DNA from: JANQRZ01 sp965214485
GTDB taxonomy: Bacteria; Bacteroidota; Rhodothermia; Rhodothermales; JANQRZ01
Direction: 5' to 3'
Assembly: GCA_965214485.1 (NCBI GenBank)
Contig: CBDCBW010000016.1
Span: forward strand, 1-64,000
Length of the DNA: 64,000 nt
The number at the start of each line of letters is the position of its first letter. Positions within the stretch are counted from its first letter, which is position 1. Under the pieces are notes generated by a model, which saw only the letters and a list, made by a program, of their open reading frames with translations, was not told where the DNA came from and did no database searches. Of this stretch, positions 9,547 through 17,683 are shown piece after piece. Made by a program: the position numbers and the translations under genes.

Positions 9547-11660
9547 CGAGCGGAGCGGCTGAGGACGACGCCGGTGCGCGCCGGGAGTTCGACGATCAGC
9601 CCGGTCTCGTCTTCCTGCACCCGCGTCGGTCCTTCCGTCGTGGCGAAGGCGAGGCGGTACGAGCCGGCGGCGGGCTTTTCGACGCGAACCCCGTGCGCCT
9701 CGCCGCTCCGGTTGAGCACGACGACCGCAGCCTCGTCGCCGAGCGTGCGGGCGAAGGTGAACACGCCGGTCGCGTCGTCGGCCAGGAGCACGCGGAAGTC
9801 GCCTCGGCGCAGCGCCTCGTGCTCGTTGCGAAGCGCGATCACGTCCTGGTAGAAGTCGAACAGGTCGGCGTCGAAGCTCACGGCATCGCAGTCGCGCGGT
9901 CGCCCCAGCGGGTCGGCGCACTCGGCGTCGTAGCTCAAGTCGGCCCAGACCATCGGCTTGCGGTCGTCGGGGTCGTCGGCTCCCCACATCCCGGCCTCGG
10001 TGCCGTAGTAGAGCATCGGCGCGCCGACGTAGGTCATTTGCACGAGGGCGACGAGTCGCTGGATCTCGCGCTCGGCCTCGCTCGGGGCGCGGACGTCGTA
10101 GTCGAGCCCGCCGCGCGGCGAGACGCGCCCGCCCCAGTCGTAGTCGAACCGGTCCGGGGCCTCATAGTCGAACCGGCCCGCGTTGACGATCATCGAGGCG
10201 AGGCGGTCGGTGTCGTGCGAGTCGACCAGGTTCTGGAGCGCGTGCTGCACCGGTTCGGGGTAGTCCTCGCGCCGCTCGTCGAGCATCCGGGCGAACTCCG
10301 ACGGCGGCAGCGTGCCGTCGACGAGGAAGCCTTTGACGGGGAAGGCGAAGCCGTGGTAGTTCATCGTCGCCGAGAACCCGCCCTCGCGGATGAAGGCCTC
10401 GGCCTCCTCCCAGATTTCGGTGACGGTGTAGGCCTCGGGGTTGACCGCGCGGACGTGGGCGTTCCAGTCCGCCCAGAAGCCGGTGGGGACTTCGTTCGCC
10501 ACGTCGAGCCGCCAGCCGTCGACGCCGTCCGAAGGGTTGCCGTCGCCGTTGGGGTCGAGCCAGCGGGCGGTGGCGTCGAAGACGTACTGCTTCGGGCCGG
10601 GGTGGAGGTCGGTCCCGTCGGCGGTGTCGGCGAACTCGGGGAGGGTCTCGACGCCCCACCAGCCTTTGTAGGCGAACTCGTCCTCGGGCGTCGCCGGGTC
10701 GTCGAAGCGCTCGACGATGTACCAGTCGGCGTAGGGGCTGTCGGCTTGCAGCTCGCGGAGGTTCTCGAAGGCGAAGAAGTCGCGCCCGGTGTGGTTCCAG
10801 ACGCCGTCGATGATGACGCGGAGCCCGCGCGCGTGCGCCTCGCGGACGAGGTCGAAGAAGAGCTGGTCGGCGGCGGTGGTGTGCCACGTCGCCGGGTCGC
10901 TCGTCTCGGTCGCCATGAGGGCGAAGTCCCCCGCCGGGTCCGGGCCGAAGTGCGGGTCGACGTGGTGGAACGTGTTGCCGTCGTACTTGTGCATCGAGCG
11001 CGCGTAGAAGACCGGGTTGAAGTAGAGCGCGTTGACGCCCAGGTCGCGGAGGTAGTCGAGCTTGTCGATCACGCCCTGGAGGTCGCCGCCGTAGCGCCGG
11101 TCGAAGACGCCGTCCTCGTAGAAGTCCTCGCCGCGCGCGGTCTCCCAGCCGGCGCGGGCGTACCAGTCACCGGTCCACGGCGTCACCGCCCACGTCTCCG
11201 GCACCCTGCCCTCGACGGGGGTTTCGAGCGACGCCCACGTCGGGTCGTTGCCCGGGTCGCCGTTGCGGAAGCGCTCGGGGAAGATCTGGTAGAACACGGC
11301 GTCGGCGGCCCAGGCCGGGACGTTCGGAGACTGAAACCCTCGAACCGATTCGCCGACGACATGGTGCTTGGCAGGCTGAGCGCTCGTAGCCACCGACGCT
11401 CGCACCGAAGCGGGGTAGGCACGCACGTTCGGCTCTACCACGCGGGCGGCGACTTGAGGCTCGGCCTCGATGCCGAGCACCTCGACCGGCACCGTCCGGC
11501 CGCAGCCGACGAGGAGGGCGAGCAGCAGCAGACCCCCCGCCGCGTTTGCACCCGCTGCGCGGGAAGCTGCACGCGGCTGTCCCCCTCGTCGAGGGGGACA
11601 GCTTGTCCGCTCCTGAGCGCAGCGATGAGCGGATAAGCGGGGGGTCGAGAAGGTCTTCAT
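9543..11660 (-). CDS. GH13 alpha-amylase family lipoprotein (neopullulanase/cyclomaltodextrinase-like)
   Basis: A 705-residue secreted enzyme with a C-terminal all-beta domain. The four GH13 regions are clear: DGVWNHTG (I), DGWRLDVANE with the nucleophile Asp (II), TEIWEEA with the acid/base Glu (III) and VDSHDTDR with the transition-state Asp (IV). The N-terminus reads MKTFSTPR, then about 35 residues encoded by dispersed repeat copy C, then GGLLLLALLVGCG, a lipobox. The repeat therefore sits in frame inside the signal-peptide n-region. The ATG at 11660 lies 1 base after the stop of the upstream GH13 gene, and the stop overlaps malE. It probably cuts alpha-1,4-glucans at the cell surface or in the periplasm before uptake. 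Confidence 0.9.
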   Translation of the reverse strand: MKTFSTPRLSAHRCAQERTSCPPRRGGQPRAASRAAGANAAGGLLLLALLVGCGRTVPVEVLGIEAEPQVAARVVEPNVRAYPASVRASVATSAQPAKHHVVGESVRGFQSPNVPAWAADAVFYQIFPERFRNGDPGNDPTWASLETPVEGRVPETWAVTPWTGDWYARAGWETARGEDFYEDGVFDRRYGGDLQGVIDKLDYLRDLGVNALYFNPVFYARSMHKYDGNTFHHVDPHFGPDPAGDFALMATETSDPATWHTTAADQLFFDLVREAHARGLRVIIDGVWNHTGRDFFAFENLRELQADSPYADWYIVERFDDPATPEDEFAYKGWWGVETLPEFADTADGTDLHPGPKQYVFDATARWLDPNGDGNPSDGVDGWRLDVANEVPTGFWADWNAHVRAVNPEAYTVTEIWEEAEAFIREGGFSATMNYHGFAFPVKGFLVDGTLPPSEFARMLDERREDYPEPVQHALQNLVDSHDTDRLASMIVNAGRFDYEAPDRFDYDWGGRVSPRGGLDYDVRAPSEAEREIQRLVALVQMTYVGAPMLYYGTEAGMWGADDPDDRKPMVWADLSYDAECADPLGRPRDCDAVSFDADLFDFYQDVIALRNEHEALRRGDFRVLLADDATGVFTFARTLGDEAAVVVLNRSGEAHGVRVEKPAAGSYRLAFATTEGPTRVQEDETGLIVELPARTGVVLSRSAR
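11531..11646. repeat. Dispersed palindromic repeat, copy C, inside the GH13 signal-peptide coding region
   Basis: It begins GACCCCCCGC and ends GCGGGGGGTC, with the inner palindrome CTGTCCCCCTCGTCGAGGGGGACAG. It lies wholly within the coding sequence of the downstream GH13 gene, from about codon 6 to codon 43, and keeps the frame open. Same layout as copies A and B. Confidence 0.78.
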
Positions 11661-11661
11661 G

Positions 11662-14532
11662 TCAGCGGAGAAGGAGGAGTTTCTGGGTGGCCGTCTCCGC
11701 CCCGGCGGTGAGGCGGACGAGGTAGGTCCCGCTCGGCAGCCCGGCTCCGTCGAGCACGGCGCGGTGAGCACCGGCGGGCAGCCGCCCATCGGCCAAGACG
11801 GCGACGCGGCGGCCGAGCACGTCGTAGACCTCGAGCCGGACGCGGCCCGGCACCGCCAGCGTGTACACCACCGTGGCAGCGTCCCTCGCGGGGTTGGGGT
11901 AGGCCGCGTCGAGGCCGAAGGCAAGCGGGCCGGCGGGGCCGGCCTCGTCGTCCACGACGTAGATGCCCGGTTCGGGCGAGGGCACGTCCACGTCGGTGAA
12001 GACGCGCGCGATGCCGGGGCCGAGGAGCACCGGCGCGCTCCCGCCCGTGACCTCGCGCTCGGTGTCGGTGAAGAACTCGTACCACGTCCCGCTCGCCGGG
12101 AACGCCTGCGCGACCTCGCGCGCCTGCAGGCCGAAGTTGCCGACGACCACGACCGCGCTGGGCTCGCCCTCCGGAGCCCCGTCGAGCGTGAGGGTGATCG
12201 AGCGCGACGCGTCGCCCGGCCCGACCTCCAGCGCGACCTCGGTGTCGGGGTGGGTGAAGATGGCGTAGTCGGCCCGCAGGTGGATGAGCGCAGCCCAGGT
12301 CTCGTAGAGCGTGCGGCGAGCCGGGTCGTCGGCGTACTCCCAGCGGATGGGCTTCGGGCCGGTGCGACTCGGGGTCGAGGGCGGGCAGTCGCCGTTGGAG
12401 CCGTCGCCGGGCCGGAGGCACTCGCCGGGGCCGCCGCCGTAGCCGACCTCGCCGAACTGCCACAGCATCCGCGCCCCCGGCACGGTGAAGAAGAACGAGC
12501 CGACGAGCTTCTGCCGGTCCAGCGCCGTGTTCAGGTCCTTGACGTCGTAGTCCCCGCTCGCATTCCCGAAGGCGCGGTTCTTGAACATCATCCACTGCTC
12601 GTCGTGGCTCTCCATGTACGTCACCGCGCCGCCGAGCGGCATCCCGCCGATCCAGCTCGGCGGGTAGGTGTCGCCCAGGTCGCTGCCGTCGCCCAGGTAC
12701 CCCATCGAGCTTTCGTTGTAGGGGTCGCTCATCTTGTTCCAGAGCATCATGCCGGGGAGCCCCTCGCCGCGCCCGAAGGTCGCGAGCTCGAGGTTCTCCT
12801 GCGCGCTCGGGTTGAGGTGTTCGAGGATGATGAGGGCCCGGTCGTCGAACGCCCAGAGCTGCTCCGCCATGCGCGTCAAGAGGCCGATGCGCTCGGCGTT
12901 GTAGCCGTCCCACGGGCCGGTCTGCATGAAGCCCTTCGAGAGGTCGTACCGGAAGCCGTCGACGCGGTACTCTTCGAGCCACCACCGGTTCGCGCGGTCG
13001 AGCCAGTGCTGCACGGCGGGGGCGGTGTGGTCGAGGTCGCAGAAGACGTTGAACGGGTGGCGCGCCGGGTCGTTGGCGTAGACCGACGCCTCGGTGCAGC
13101 CGTAGAGGTCGACGAGCGGCGACGGGCTGTCGGCGTGGTTGTAGACGACGTCCAAAATCACGGCGATGCCGCGCGCGTGGGCCTCGTCGACGAAGCGCTT
13201 GAACTGGTCCGGCGGGCCGTAGTACTTGTCGAGCGCGAGGTGGAAGGTCGGCTGGTAGCCCCAGTTGAGGTTGCCGCCGAACTCGGCGACCGGCATCAGC
13301 TCGACCGCGTTGACGCCGAGGCGGTCGAGGTAGTCCAGCGTGTCGGCGAGCGTGTCCCAGTCGTGCGCGGCGATGAAGTCGCGGACCAGCAGCTCGTAGA
13401 TCACGAGGTCCTCCTGCGCCGGGCGCTCGAAGTCGTCGACCTGCCAGGCGTAGGGGGCGACGCCGGTGCGGAGGAGCGTGGCCGGGCGGCCGGCGGCCTG
13501 CTGCGGGTAGCTCGGCAGGTTCGGGTAGGTGGCCTCGGAAATAAACTGGTCGTCGGGCGTGAGGACGAGCGCGGAGTACGGGTCGGCGATGCGGAGGTCG
13601 CCGTCGATGAGGTACTGGAAGGTGAAGGGCTGGCCCGGCGTCAGGCCGCCGATTTCAGTCCACCACCACACCGAGTCCGCCGTGGCGGGGTCCGCGCCCG
13701 CCGCGTCGCGGAACATCAGCGAGGCCCCGTCGGCCGTCCAGCCGTTGAAGCTGCCCACGGCGTGGACGAAGCTCTTGCCCGGCGCGAAGAGCGAGAGGCG
13801 CACGGACGTGGGGCCGGTGTAGGTGATGCCGTCCTCGAGCCCGGCGGGCCGCGCCTGGTCCACGACGCTCGGCGGGACGACGCCGACCTCGGCCTCGGCG
13901 CTCCGGCCCAGGGCGTCGGTGGCGGTGAGGCGGAAGAAGCCCGGCGCAGCGGCGGGCGAGGGGAGGGGGTAGCGGAAGAGGCCGGTCGCGGCGTCGAAGA
14001 ACGCGAGCCCGTTCTGAGGCGGCCCGTCGTTGACCTGGAACTCGACCGCCTCGATGGCCTCGGTCCCGAAAACCCCGGCGGAGACGGCGGCAAGCTGCCC
14101 GCTCGCATTCTGCTCACGCGCGAGCTGCATCACGAGCGGGTCGGTGACGGCGAGGACCGAGTTGAAGTCCGGCGGCCCGTCGTTCGTGGGGTTCAGCGGG
14201 TCCGTGATCCACACCCAGTCGCTGCCGCCGGCGTCTCGGTGGTAGTGGACCTTGTAGTCGTAGCTCTGCCCGACCGCGAGCGAGGTGGTGTAGCGGTATT
14301 CGCGCTGGGCCGCGTCGTAGGTCATCTGCGACGGCGCGCCGGTGCTGATCTGCCCGCCGGCGTTCGGCCCCCAGTCGTTGAACGAGCCGGGGAGGAACGC
14401 CCGCGCGACCGGCTCGATGGGGGGCGTCGTGAGGTCCGGCAGGAAGCGGAACGTGACCTCCAGCGGGGCTTGCGCGAGGACGGCGCAGGGGAAGAGGAAA
14501 AGGAGGAATAGAAACCGAAAGATGTGTAGCAC
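11662..14532 (-). CDS. Secreted GH13 amylase/pullulanase-type enzyme with E-set domains and type IX sorting domain
   Basis: About 956 residues from the GTG at 14532, chosen because it directly precedes a signal peptide (LHIFRFLFLLFLFPCAVLAQ); an in-frame ATG at 14610 would add residues made only of a repeat. An N-terminal CBM48/E-set-like module (PGSFNDWGP, about residue 30) and a second near residue 220 (VGSFNGW) precede the barrel. GH13 regions: DVVYNHAD, DGFRYDLSKG (nucleophile), IILEHL (acid/base), MESHDEQ. The C-terminus (YPNPARDAATVVYTL, YDVLGRRVAVLADG, GLPSGTYLVRL) is a type A sorting domain for type IX secretion. It is likely displayed on the surface to debranch or cut starch. Exact bond specificity is not readable. 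Confidence 0.9.
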   Translation of the reverse strand: MLHIFRFLFLLFLFPCAVLAQAPLEVTFRFLPDLTTPPIEPVARAFLPGSFNDWGPNAGGQISTGAPSQMTYDAAQREYRYTTSLAVGQSYDYKVHYHRDAGGSDWVWITDPLNPTNDGPPDFNSVLAVTDPLVMQLAREQNASGQLAAVSAGVFGTEAIEAVEFQVNDGPPQNGLAFFDAATGLFRYPLPSPAAAPGFFRLTATDALGRSAEAEVGVVPPSVVDQARPAGLEDGITYTGPTSVRLSLFAPGKSFVHAVGSFNGWTADGASLMFRDAAGADPATADSVWWWTEIGGLTPGQPFTFQYLIDGDLRIADPYSALVLTPDDQFISEATYPNLPSYPQQAAGRPATLLRTGVAPYAWQVDDFERPAQEDLVIYELLVRDFIAAHDWDTLADTLDYLDRLGVNAVELMPVAEFGGNLNWGYQPTFHLALDKYYGPPDQFKRFVDEAHARGIAVILDVVYNHADSPSPLVDLYGCTEASVYANDPARHPFNVFCDLDHTAPAVQHWLDRANRWWLEEYRVDGFRYDLSKGFMQTGPWDGYNAERIGLLTRMAEQLWAFDDRALIILEHLNPSAQENLELATFGRGEGLPGMMLWNKMSDPYNESSMGYLGDGSDLGDTYPPSWIGGMPLGGAVTYMESHDEQWMMFKNRAFGNASGDYDVKDLNTALDRQKLVGSFFFTVPGARMLWQFGEVGYGGGPGECLRPGDGSNGDCPPSTPSRTGPKPIRWEYADDPARRTLYETWAALIHLRADYAIFTHPDTEVALEVGPGDASRSITLTLDGAPEGEPSAVVVVGNFGLQAREVAQAFPASGTWYEFFTDTEREVTGGSAPVLLGPGIARVFTDVDVPSPEPGIYVVDDEAGPAGPLAFGLDAAYPNPARDAATVVYTLAVPGRVRLEVYDVLGRRVAVLADGRLPAGAHRAVLDGAGLPSGTYLVRLTAGAETATQKLLLLR

Positions 14533-14571
14533 GGAAACTGGTTTTGTAGGTTGGATTCGACTCTTGAAACC

Positions 14572-14641
14572 GTCATCCCCGCGTGGGCGGGGACCCAAGG
14601 GTTTCAGCAACCCGGTGGGTCCCCGCTTCTGCGGGGATGAC
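14572..14641. repeat. Palindromic repeat with GTCATCCCCGCG/CGCGGGGATGAC-type ends
   Basis: Begins GTCATCCCCGCGTGGGCGGG and ends CTTCTGCGGGGATGAC, with a second inverted pair GGACCCA/TGGGTCC nearer the centre. It lies just upstream of the GH13 start, and a related element lies at 21431-21521 and 53501-53569. This end sequence is a widely scattered REP-like repeat in many bacteria. It may form a strong RNA hairpin between the two genes. Confidence 0.75.
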
Positions 14642-14675
14642 TCGTTTCAACGGTAGGGCAGGGGGCCCCGGGTCC

Positions 14676-16337
14676 CTAGTTCAGCACCGTGAGGCGCTGG
14701 CTGAGGACCGTGCTGCCCGCGCGGAGGCGCGTCACGTAGACGCCGCTGGCGAGGCCTGTCGCGTCGAAGGCCACGCGGTAGGTGTCCGCCGTCTGCACCG
14801 CGTCCACGAGCACCGCCACGCGGCGGCCCGTGAGGTCGTAGACCGCGAGGTGCACCGGCCCGCTCTCGGGGAGAGCGTACTCGAACGTCGTCCGCCCGGC
14901 GAACGGGTTCGGGTAGTTGCCGCGGAGCTCCGCCGAGACCGGGACCACGCCCGTGCCCTCGACGGCGGTCCCCTTGACGTCGTCCTCGCCGCCGCTCTCG
15001 ACGAACACGCACGTCGGCGGGTTGGCGGTGTTGTCGATGAGGGCGTAGGGGTCGTAGACCGGCGCGCCGCCGGGGCCGTTGTCGTCCTCGAACGTCCCGT
15101 CCTCCTGCTGCATGCAGCCGAAGACGACGGTGATCGTCTGGGTGCCGGGGGCGATGGAGAACCGCTGGTCGTTGAACGGGGCCGCCTCGTTGTCGTAGCC
15201 GTCGGTCCCGAACTTCCCGGTCAGGTTCCGAGCGGTCCCGACCTCGTAGTTGTAGGTGATGGTGTAGACGTTGTCCCCGTCGCCGTCGGAGAGCGCACGG
15301 GTGTCGATCGAGCCGAGCTGGCCCGGCCCCCAGTCGGCCCAGTCCGTCACCTCGTCGGCGGTCGATGCTCCGGCGACCGGTCCGTTGATGTAGAGGCCGT
15401 TGATGGAGGTCGTGAACTGCGTCGCGTCCGCGTTCGAGGGGAGCTGCGAGCTGTCGGCGAGGACCTGGAAGGCCGTGCGGAGGTCTACGTTGAACGTGAC
15501 CGTCGCGGGGGCGTCGAGGAAGTCGTCGGGGCTCTGGTTGTTGAAGAAGCGCAGCGGCACGTTGACCTCGGGGATGCCGTTGCCGCTCTGGTCGGTCTCG
15601 TCGCCGGTGACCTCGAACGTCTTGTCGGGGTCGTTCTCCCAGCCGTCGGGGGCCTGGTCCTCGGGCTCGCCGATGATGTACTTGTAGGGCTGGGTGCTCG
15701 GGAAGGCGAGCTCCGCCGTGACGAGGCCGATGTAGAGGTCCGGGTCGAAGGGGTCCTGCGAGAGCGTGTCGGCGGTGGTGTTCCACCCGTTGAGCGCGCC
15801 CGCCACCACGACCACATCGGTCTCGGGGTCGAAGTTGCCCATGTCGATCTGGACCGACATGTCGACCTGGAAGACGACTTCGTAGACCTGCTCCTGCTGG
15901 GAGCACTGGTCGGGGATGCCGTTGGCCTTGAAGAACTCGACGACGGGCAGGGTCTCGTCGCCCGTGACGGTGAGCTCGCGGTTGCTGCCGTCCTCGTAGC
16001 CCAGCTCCTCGTCGCCGCCGGTCTCGGGCGTGCCGCCGAAGAACTTGTACTGGTAGGTCGAGTCCTCGAAGAGCTCGACGGTCGCGGTGAAGATGTCGTC
16101 GCCGTCGCCGTCTTCGAGGACGGTGTAGGTGCCCGTGTCGGACCAGTCGTTGAAGCCGCCGCGCACGAGCACGGAGTCCGTCGCGGGGTCGAGGGCGCAG
16201 TTGGTGATGGCGGTGCTCATGTCCACCTGGAAGGTGACGTCGCTGGTGTCCTGCGCCCAGGCCGGAGCGGCCCCGAGCACGAGCGCCAGCCCCAAGAGCA
16301 GCAGCCCCGATGGGAGGTGTCGCGTAGCGGTTCTCAT
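14676..16337 (-). CDS. Secreted starch-binding-like protein with type IX sorting domain
   Basis: A 553-residue exported protein with a standard signal peptide (LLLLGLALVLGAAPAWAQ). It contains tandem beta-sandwich modules that begin VTFQVDMS / VVFQVDMSVQIDMG / VTFNVDLR and include GGFNDWS and AGALNGW, which resemble CBM20/CBM48-type starch-binding modules. There are no GH13 catalytic motifs. The C-terminal 80 residues (NYPNPFAGRTTFEYALP, YDLTGRRVAVLVD, GLASGVYVTRLRAG) form a sorting domain for surface attachment. Placed between PorV and the GH13 enzymes, it may act like SusE/SusF in holding glucans at the surface; this is inference from fold-like motifs and context, not a proven homology. Confidence 0.8.
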   Translation of the reverse strand: MRTATRHLPSGLLLLGLALVLGAAPAWAQDTSDVTFQVDMSTAITNCALDPATDSVLVRGGFNDWSDTGTYTVLEDGDGDDIFTATVELFEDSTYQYKFFGGTPETGGDEELGYEDGSNRELTVTGDETLPVVEFFKANGIPDQCSQQEQVYEVVFQVDMSVQIDMGNFDPETDVVVVAGALNGWNTTADTLSQDPFDPDLYIGLVTAELAFPSTQPYKYIIGEPEDQAPDGWENDPDKTFEVTGDETDQSGNGIPEVNVPLRFFNNQSPDDFLDAPATVTFNVDLRTAFQVLADSSQLPSNADATQFTTSINGLYINGPVAGASTADEVTDWADWGPGQLGSIDTRALSDGDGDNVYTITYNYEVGTARNLTGKFGTDGYDNEAAPFNDQRFSIAPGTQTITVVFGCMQQEDGTFEDDNGPGGAPVYDPYALIDNTANPPTCVFVESGGEDDVKGTAVEGTGVVPVSAELRGNYPNPFAGRTTFEYALPESGPVHLAVYDLTGRRVAVLVDAVQTADTYRVAFDATGLASGVYVTRLRAGSTVLSQRLTVLN

Positions 16338-16403
16338 GGTGTGGTACCTGTGTTGGTTGGAGGGAAAAACCCAGCCGGGGCCGGGGTCGTGCGGTCTGGC
16401 TTA

Positions 16404-16609
16404 GAGGGTGTCTATGAAGATGCTGAAGGGCTGTGAGCGGCTGCAAAAGGCGTGTTCCGCGTTGCGCTCCCTTCGGCTGCGCTCAGGGCAGGCCCTGCCC
16501 GGTGCAGAGCCTGCCCCCGCGAAGGCGGGGGGCTTCTGGCTTCTCGCGTGGCTCGGCCACGCCTTTTTCGCTCGCTCTCGCTTCTCTCCCGGACTTCATA
16601 GACACCCTC
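16404..16609. mobile_element. MITE-like element with 16-bp perfect terminal inverted repeats and TTA target duplication
   Basis: The left end GAGGGTGTCTATGAAG (16404-16419) and right end CTTCATAGACACCCTC (16594-16609) are exact inverted repeats. The 206-bp element is flanked by TTA on both sides (16401-16403 and 16610-16612), as expected for a 3-bp target duplication. It has no transposase gene, so it would need a transposase in trans; TNA duplications are known from parts of the IS5 family. The right-hand TTA is the stop codon of the PorV-like gene on the minus strand. Confidence 0.85.
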
Positions 16610-17620
16610 TTAGAACGTCACGCCGAGCGTGAACATCTGCGGCGTGCCGAACGGTTGGTAGTTCTGGAAGACGTAGTCGAAGGTGCCTGCGAGGCGGCGG
16701 TTGAGGGCGTAGCGCAGGCCGAAGCCGGCGGTCCAGCCGCCGTCCTCCGCCGGGCCGAAGGCCTGGCGCCAGCCGCCGCGGACGAAGAGCAGTTCGCTCC
16801 AGGCGTACTCCGCGCCGAAGTTGGCGCTCTGGGCGGCGTCGCTCGGCGCGTTGCCGTCGGCGGAGACCGTCACGCGCTGGTCCGCCGTGCGGAAGGGCAC
16901 CGCCGAGACGCCGACGCGGAAGATCAGCGGCATCGCCCAGCCGTCGACCTCGAGGTTGGCCCCGAGGCGGTCGTTGTTGCCGGCCTCGCCGGGCTCGACG
17001 TCCACCGCCTGGCGGAGGTCCGGCCCGGCGAGCCGCATGTCGGTCCCGAAGTTGGTCATCGCCATGCCGATGCGGATGCCCTGGAAGCGCGTGTCGTAGG
17101 TCACCCCGAGGTCGAGCGCGACGCCGTTCGCGGACTCGTTCCAGATCTGCTGACGGACGAACTTGGCGGTGCCGCCGACCGCGAAGCGGTCCGTCAGCGC
17201 CTTCGCGTACGAGACGCCGACGGCGAGGTCGAGCGCGTCCCACAGCTCGCCCGTCCCATCGGGGTTCTCGACCGTCGTGACGAGCTCGTCGCCGTAGTCG
17301 AGCGCGTTGACGCTGACCCCGAAGTGCCCGAGGCTCCCGGCGTTGAAGACGAGCGCGGCGTGCTGGTGCCGCGAGTCGACGAACCAGTTGGAGTTCGAGA
17401 ACTCGACCCCGCTCGTGGGCATGTCGGTGATGGCCGAGGGGTTCCAGTAGAGCGCGCTCGGCCCCTGCGCCTGCGCCACCTGCGCCCCGCCCATCGCGGT
17501 CGCCCGCGCCCCGACCCCGATGCCGAGGAACGGCGCGGCGGTGGTGCCGACTTTGTCCTGCGCCTGGGCGGGCAGCGCCGCCAGGGCAAGCAGGGCCGAG
17601 AAGAAGAGTGCTTTAGTCAT
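16610..17620 (-). CDS. PorV/PorQ family outer membrane protein
   Basis: A 336-residue exported beta-barrel. The signal peptide (MTKALFFSALLALAALPAQAQ) is followed by GTTAAPFLGIGVGARATAMGGAQVAQAQGPSALYWNPSAI, the FadL-like opening diagnostic of PorV/PorQ proteins. The last residue is aromatic (TLGVTF), as in many outer-membrane barrels. PorV-type proteins shuttle or anchor type IX cargo at the surface, fitting the sorted glucan proteins beside it. The start region is duplicated: ATGACTAAAGCACT occurs twice in 31 bases, the upstream copy running into a stop after six codons. The stop codon coincides with the MITE target duplication. Confidence 0.9.
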   Translation of the reverse strand: MTKALFFSALLALAALPAQAQDKVGTTAAPFLGIGVGARATAMGGAQVAQAQGPSALYWNPSAITDMPTSGVEFSNSNWFVDSRHQHAALVFNAGSLGHFGVSVNALDYGDELVTTVENPDGTGELWDALDLAVGVSYAKALTDRFAVGGTAKFVRQQIWNESANGVALDLGVTYDTRFQGIRIGMAMTNFGTDMRLAGPDLRQAVDVEPGEAGNNDRLGANLEVDGWAMPLIFRVGVSAVPFRTADQRVTVSADGNAPSDAAQSANFGAEYAWSELLFVRGGWRQAFGPAEDGGWTAGFGLRYALNRRLAGTFDYVFQNYQPFGTPQMFTLGVTF

Positions 17621-17683
17621 AGTAGTGCTTTAGTCATAGTCGTATCCGTTCGAGGGCTGGGCCCGCTCGCCGTTCGTAACTCG

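Noticed and set aside
14533..14610. Upstream ATG of the large GH13 gene as the true start
   Set aside because: It would add 26 residues encoded mostly by a palindromic repeat before a normal signal peptide; the GTG at 14532 is more likely.
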